This document shows positions 60,856 to 64,000 of a DNA stretch of 64,000 nt, piece after piece; the first letter of the stretch is position 1, and every line of letters starts with the position of its first letter. The DNA is from Aquimarina sp. MAR_2010_214. Lineage in GTDB: Bacteria; Bacteroidota; Bacteroidia; Flavobacteriales; Flavobacteriaceae. The notes under the pieces are model-generated. The model was not told the DNA's origin, made no database searches, and saw only the letters and a list, made by a program, of their open reading frames with translations. The stretch spans positions 3,038,001 through 3,102,000 of the forward strand of contig NZ_PJMS01000001.1 in the NCBI RefSeq assembly GCF_002846555.1, given 5' to 3'. Made by a program: the position numbers and the translations under genes.

Positions 60856-62043
60856 TTAAGAAGTAATCTTTTTACAATGAATTACCTTCTTTTTGTTGTT
60901 ATAATCTGTTGTGAAAAAGAGATAAATATCACCTCCGTCCTTGATTTTAAACTTTTTTCGTAGGGTAGCAACAGATTCCGGAAAGTTACGTATTGTAATG
61001 TTTGCTTTGGTAATTCCTGTTTTAGACAGTACCTTTTTTTGATATGGATACACTGCTATAATTTCAAATCTTCTTCCAGGGAAATCAATTTTATGATCAG
61101 AAGTATATAAATGCGAATTAACATGAAGTTTTTTTAACTCAAAAGCAGTGGCAATACTTTGGAAACTTCCGCTTTTTAGAATTGCAGCATTAGGTTCATA
61201 AAGGTAGGTCATAGGTAACCCCAAATTGGCAGATTGTTTAGCTTCATCTTTTAATAAAAAAGAAAATTCCTGAAGTGTTGTTTTTTGAATATTGGCAGTT
61301 ATGATTTTGATATCTCCAATATAGGTTTTATCAAGAATCCATATCAATTCTTTAACTTCATTGTCTACTGCAACGACATGAATTTCTTTTATGTTTTGTA
61401 ATGCGTTACTTCCAATTTGAATATCCAGTAAGGGAGAAGTTTTGATTAAAATGTTGTTACTTTTGCTAAAAAGTAAACTCAAATTAGAAGGCACATCGGG
61501 TAAACAGTCTTCTAGAAAAAATACTTTTCCTTTGCTATCATGTCTTCTGGAAGGGTCGATATAAATCCAATCCAAGGTATTGTGATCTTTTAAAATATCT
61601 AACCCATCTCCAATACTGGTTTGGATATTTTCCTGACCGAATATTTCAAAATTATGTGCAGCAATTTTGCTTAGTGATGCATTTAGTTCACAATGAATTA
61701 CTGTTGTCATATGTTTTGCAAAAAAATAATCATCAATCCCAAAACCACCAGTTAGGTCGATTAAAGACGCTCCTGAAACAAGCTTACTTTTATACAAAGC
61801 CGTTATTTCAGAAGAAGTTTGCTCCAGGTTGAGCGTTGGAGGGTAATAGATTTTGTTTTTTGCATACCAGGTAGGTAGTTTTCTTTTTGCCTTACGTTTT
61901 CCCTGGATTTGTTGTGCTAACTCTTTAGCAGAAACCCCTTCAAAAGGACTTCCGCTTAAAATTAGAGTACTTATATCGAGTGTACTATAAGATTTTTCAG
62001 TAATAAACTCTTGGACTTCTTTATGTAGCAGTAAAGGATTCAA
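60856..62043 (-). CDS. SAM-dependent methyltransferase with THUMP-like domain
   Basis: 395 residues. The central class I methyltransferase core has LIDLTGGFGIDDYFFAKH (SAM loop), CELNASL, IGDGLDIL and DWIYIDPSRRH. The C-terminal 75 residues resemble the THUMP-like domain seen in this Bacteroidota family (SKTGITKANITIRNFPESV). It probably acts on RNA. It abuts the AI-2E permease gene directly. Confidence 0.85.
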   Translation of the reverse strand: MNPLLLHKEVQEFITEKSYSTLDISTLILSGSPFEGVSAKELAQQIQGKRKAKRKLPTWYAKNKIYYPPTLNLEQTSSEITALYKSKLVSGASLIDLTGGFGIDDYFFAKHMTTVIHCELNASLSKIAAHNFEIFGQENIQTSIGDGLDILKDHNTLDWIYIDPSRRHDSKGKVFFLEDCLPDVPSNLSLLFSKSNNILIKTSPLLDIQIGSNALQNIKEIHVVAVDNEVKELIWILDKTYIGDIKIITANIQKTTLQEFSFLLKDEAKQSANLGLPMTYLYEPNAAILKSGSFQSIATAFELKKLHVNSHLYTSDHKIDFPGRRFEIIAVYPYQKKVLSKTGITKANITIRNFPESVATLRKKFKIKDGGDIYLFFTTDYNNKKKVIHCKKITS

Positions 62044-63162
62044 TTAGAGATCTTTGGTAAGTGTTTTTACAATTTTATATTCCGAAAGAAATTCTTTGGC
62101 AATTACTTTGATTGCAGTATAAAAAGGTACCGCAACGATAAGTCCTCCGATACCAAAAAGTAATCCAAAAATAAGAATGGCCAAAAAGATCTCTAAGGGA
62201 TGAGATTTTACACTGTTTCCAAAAATTAAGGGCTGGTTTAAGAAATTATCAATTAATTGAATAATCAGATACCCAATCAAAATATAGGTGAGTTTAGGTA
62301 AAATCACAGTTTGGAAATCATATCCTAAATTACTGGTGATTGCTAGTATAATCATAAATACACCACCAAATAAAGGACCAATATATGGAATGAGGTTACA
62401 AATTGCTGCGATTAGAGCCACTGCAATGGCATTATGAACCCCAAATATCAATAGGAGTATGGTGTATAAGATAAAGAGAATAACTACCTGTAATAATAAA
62501 CCAACAAAGTATCGTGAGAGTAAATCTTTAATTTTGGTAAATGCCCTCATAAACCTGCTTTCATCCTCTTTTTTGGCAAGTACTAATAAGCTATTTTCAA
62601 GAAGAAGACTATCTTTCAATAAAAAGAAAGAAATAAAAAGCACAGAGAATAAACCAATTAAAACAGCTCCGAAACCACTTAAAAACGAATTAATGGCATT
62701 AGGAATAATTTTTAAATCTAAAAATTGCATCAGATCGGTTTGCTTGATCAGTTCTACAAAATTTAGTCTTTCTACCTTAAAGTAGTTACTTACTTCCTGG
62801 TTAAGTCTATTAAGATCATCCCCCAATTTATTGATGTCAATTTCACCAATTAGCTGTCCTTGTTCACTAATGATAGGAACAAACAACATGAAAATACTCA
62901 TAAATAGCCCTATAACAATTAGTAATGTGGTGATTACTGCCAATGAGTTTTTAAATTTCAGTTTCTTTTTAAGAAACAACACTAATGGTCTACCCATTAA
63001 AGAAATTACAGAAGCAAAGGCAATGTATATAAGAACAGATTGTATTTTGTAGAGAAACCACAGCAATCCCAGAACACCGATAATAATAGTGACTGCTCTT
63101 AAGATTCCGTATGCAATTGTTTTTGAATTCATATTTGAAAATTTCAGGACACCAAAATCCAA
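62044..63162 (-). CDS. AI-2E family transporter
   Basis: 372 residues; an internal ATG at 63132 (MNSKTIAYGILRAV) is an alternative start. Eight hydrophobic helices with the family motifs ICNLIPYIGPLFGGVF and HPLEIFLAILIFGLLFGIGGLIVAVP (shortened). Members export autoinducer-2, protons/Na or other small solutes; substrate unknown. Confidence 0.9.
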   Translation of the reverse strand: MDFGVLKFSNMNSKTIAYGILRAVTIIIGVLGLLWFLYKIQSVLIYIAFASVISLMGRPLVLFLKKKLKFKNSLAVITTLLIVIGLFMSIFMLFVPIISEQGQLIGEIDINKLGDDLNRLNQEVSNYFKVERLNFVELIKQTDLMQFLDLKIIPNAINSFLSGFGAVLIGLFSVLFISFFLLKDSLLLENSLLVLAKKEDESRFMRAFTKIKDLLSRYFVGLLLQVVILFILYTILLLIFGVHNAIAVALIAAICNLIPYIGPLFGGVFMIILAITSNLGYDFQTVILPKLTYILIGYLIIQLIDNFLNQPLIFGNSVKSHPLEIFLAILIFGLLFGIGGLIVAVPFYTAIKVIAKEFLSEYKIVKTLTKDL

Positions 63163-63208
63163 AGTTACAAAGTTTTGATTTGTGTCTTTTTTTAATAAAC
63201 TCAGGGAC

Positions 63209-63727
63209 TTATTTTTTACTATTCATTTGTTTTGTGATTTCATATAAAGCAATCCCTGTTGCAGTTGCAACATTCATACTACTATTATTACCGTACATAT
63301 TAATATGTAAACTGTGTTTTGCTAATGCCAAAACTTCATTAGCTACTCCAAAATTTTCTTCACCGATCACGAGTACTATTTTTTCCTGGGAAGAAGGTTT
63401 ATATTCAGCAACAGGAATACTTGTATCAGTAATTTCTAATGCCAGAATGGTATACCCTTCAGATTTAAATTGCTGTAGGGTATCAATAATGTCTTCTGTT
63501 TGATGATGAGGTATCATCTCATGTGTAGCTCTTGCTGTACGTTGCATACGCTTGCTAATTACGGTAATATCCTTACCACAAAAATAGATTTGCTCTATGC
63601 CAAAACTATCTGCAATTCTAAATATACTTCCAATATTGGCAGGTGAATTCACCCGATCACATACAAGGGTTATCGGGAATTGATTTTTTAAAAACCGATT
63701 ATTATGGTGGTGTAATTGCTCAGACAT
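63209..63727 (-). CDS. SpoU/TrmH family RNA methyltransferase
   Basis: 172 residues with the three SPOUT motifs: NIGSIFRIADSFG, LVIGEENFGVANEVL and MNVATATGIALYE. The knotted SAM pocket methylates a ribose 2'-O in tRNA or rRNA. It overlaps the DUF4159 gene by one base. Confidence 0.93.
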   Translation of the reverse strand: MSEQLHHHNNRFLKNQFPITLVCDRVNSPANIGSIFRIADSFGIEQIYFCGKDITVISKRMQRTARATHEMIPHHQTEDIIDTLQQFKSEGYTILALEITDTSIPVAEYKPSSQEKIVLVIGEENFGVANEVLALAKHSLHINMYGNNSSMNVATATGIALYEITKQMNSKK

Positions 63728-64000
63728 TAATTTTCAAAAGCGTATTTAATAATATTAGCCCCCATTTTTAGTGCTTTGGTACGAACTTCTTCAGGATCGT
63801 TATGTACTTCAGGGTTTTCCCAGCCATCACCCAAGTCACTTTCGAAAGTGAATAATAGTATCAGGCGATTTTCGTGGATAATCCCAAATGCCTGTGGTTG
63901 TTTTCCATCATGCTCATGGACTTTGGGCAATCCTTGCGGGAAATTATATTTTGAAGAAAAGAGCGGATGCGTAACAGGTAATTCTACCAGCTCTTTATCA
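63727..64000 (-). CDS. DUF4159-domain protein, C-terminal part
   Basis: The frame is open to the end of the window, so the gene starts beyond it. The visible 90 residues include HPLFSSKYNFPQGLPKVHEH, HENRLILLFTFESDLGDGWEN and the ending NDPEEVRTKALKMGANIIKY, which match the C-terminus of DUF4159 proteins, large secreted or periplasmic proteins. An internal TTG at 63930 is not the start. Confidence 0.88.
   Translation of the reverse strand, partial: DKELVELPVTHPLFSSKYNFPQGLPKVHEHDGKQPQAFGIIHENRLILLFTFESDLGDGWENPEVHNDPEEVRTKALKMGANIIKYAFEN

Noticed and set aside
1..64000. CRISPR arrays, prophage, restriction or toxin-antitoxin systems
   Set aside because: No regularly spaced repeats, no phage structural genes and no Cas, methylase or recognised toxin families were found; the YwqK similarity of 2739 is a MORN repeat and not evidence of a toxin pair.

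Overview
The window is AT-rich (roughly one third G+C by eye) and reads as a chromosomal segment of a marine-type Flavobacteriaceae member (Bacteroidota). I infer this from the TAnnTTTG-type -7 promoter elements, the fused ResB/CcsA cytochrome c maturation protein, LytTR and AraC regulators, the many lipoproteins and gene families typical of that group. I cannot name a genus from sequence alone.

Region 1 (1-14.2 kb): the 3' part of a cytochrome c biogenesis gene, then a dense run of 13 same-strand genes from 2739 to 14173. They encode a type II secretion / type IV pilus-like machine: four prepilin-like proteins, inner-membrane platform (GspF), prepilin peptidase, ATPase (GspE), secretin (GspD), GspL-, GspM- and GspC-like proteins and two lipoproteins. 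All four prepilin-like N-termini carry Ala, not Gly, before the predicted cleavage site. One of them lacks Glu5 and carries a large bactofilin-like beta-helix.

Region 2 (14.3-26.1 kb): small metabolic and regulatory units. These are an AraC regulator with two HTH domains next to SnoaL-like and YHS proteins, a uracil-DNA glycosylase family gene, a LysR/MFS divergent pair, an EamA transporter, and two membrane-bound LytTR regulators flanking a block of secreted or lipoprotein hydrolases.

Region 3 (26.1-49.7 kb): a decayed tRNA-Arg copy and an intact tRNA-Arg, then a stress or low-oxygen type island. It holds PEP synthase, flavodoxin, DUF302, DUF4332, UbiB-like kinase, MgtC/DUF4010, two alpha/alpha-toroid (squalene-cyclase-like) proteins, an ASCH-like protein, a PEGLP-type cation P-ATPase, a B12-dependent ribonucleotide reductase, an SDR, WG-repeat protein and a lipoprotein/OmpW-like group. 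Most transcription units here begin with the same composite signal: a TGA(C/T)-N4-(G/A)TCA palindrome (Crp/Fnr-like) placed exactly 22 bases before a TAnnTTTG-like -7 element. I read this as a regulon operating across the island. An IS110-family element sits inside it at 38.03-39.20 kb. Its ends can be placed because removing it restores a small reading frame.

Region 4 (49.9-54.8 kb): a sulfite-oxidase-like operon (Tat molybdoenzyme, monohaem cytochrome c, double rhodanese lipoprotein, fatty acid hydroxylase) behind a perfect TGTAAC-N4-GTTACA palindrome, then a GC-rich hairpin patch, a small acidic ORF and a YceI-like lipoprotein.

Region 5 (55.2-64 kb): an AraC-controlled minus-strand set (SDR, an unlisted 54-aa protein, DUF1097, SnoaL-like), tRNA-Pro and tRNA-Ser, and housekeeping-type genes (THUMP-like methyltransferase, AI-2E family permease, SpoU rRNA/tRNA methylase, DUF4159 fragment). 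Several small decayed or frameshifted genes are scattered between 27 and 40 kb.
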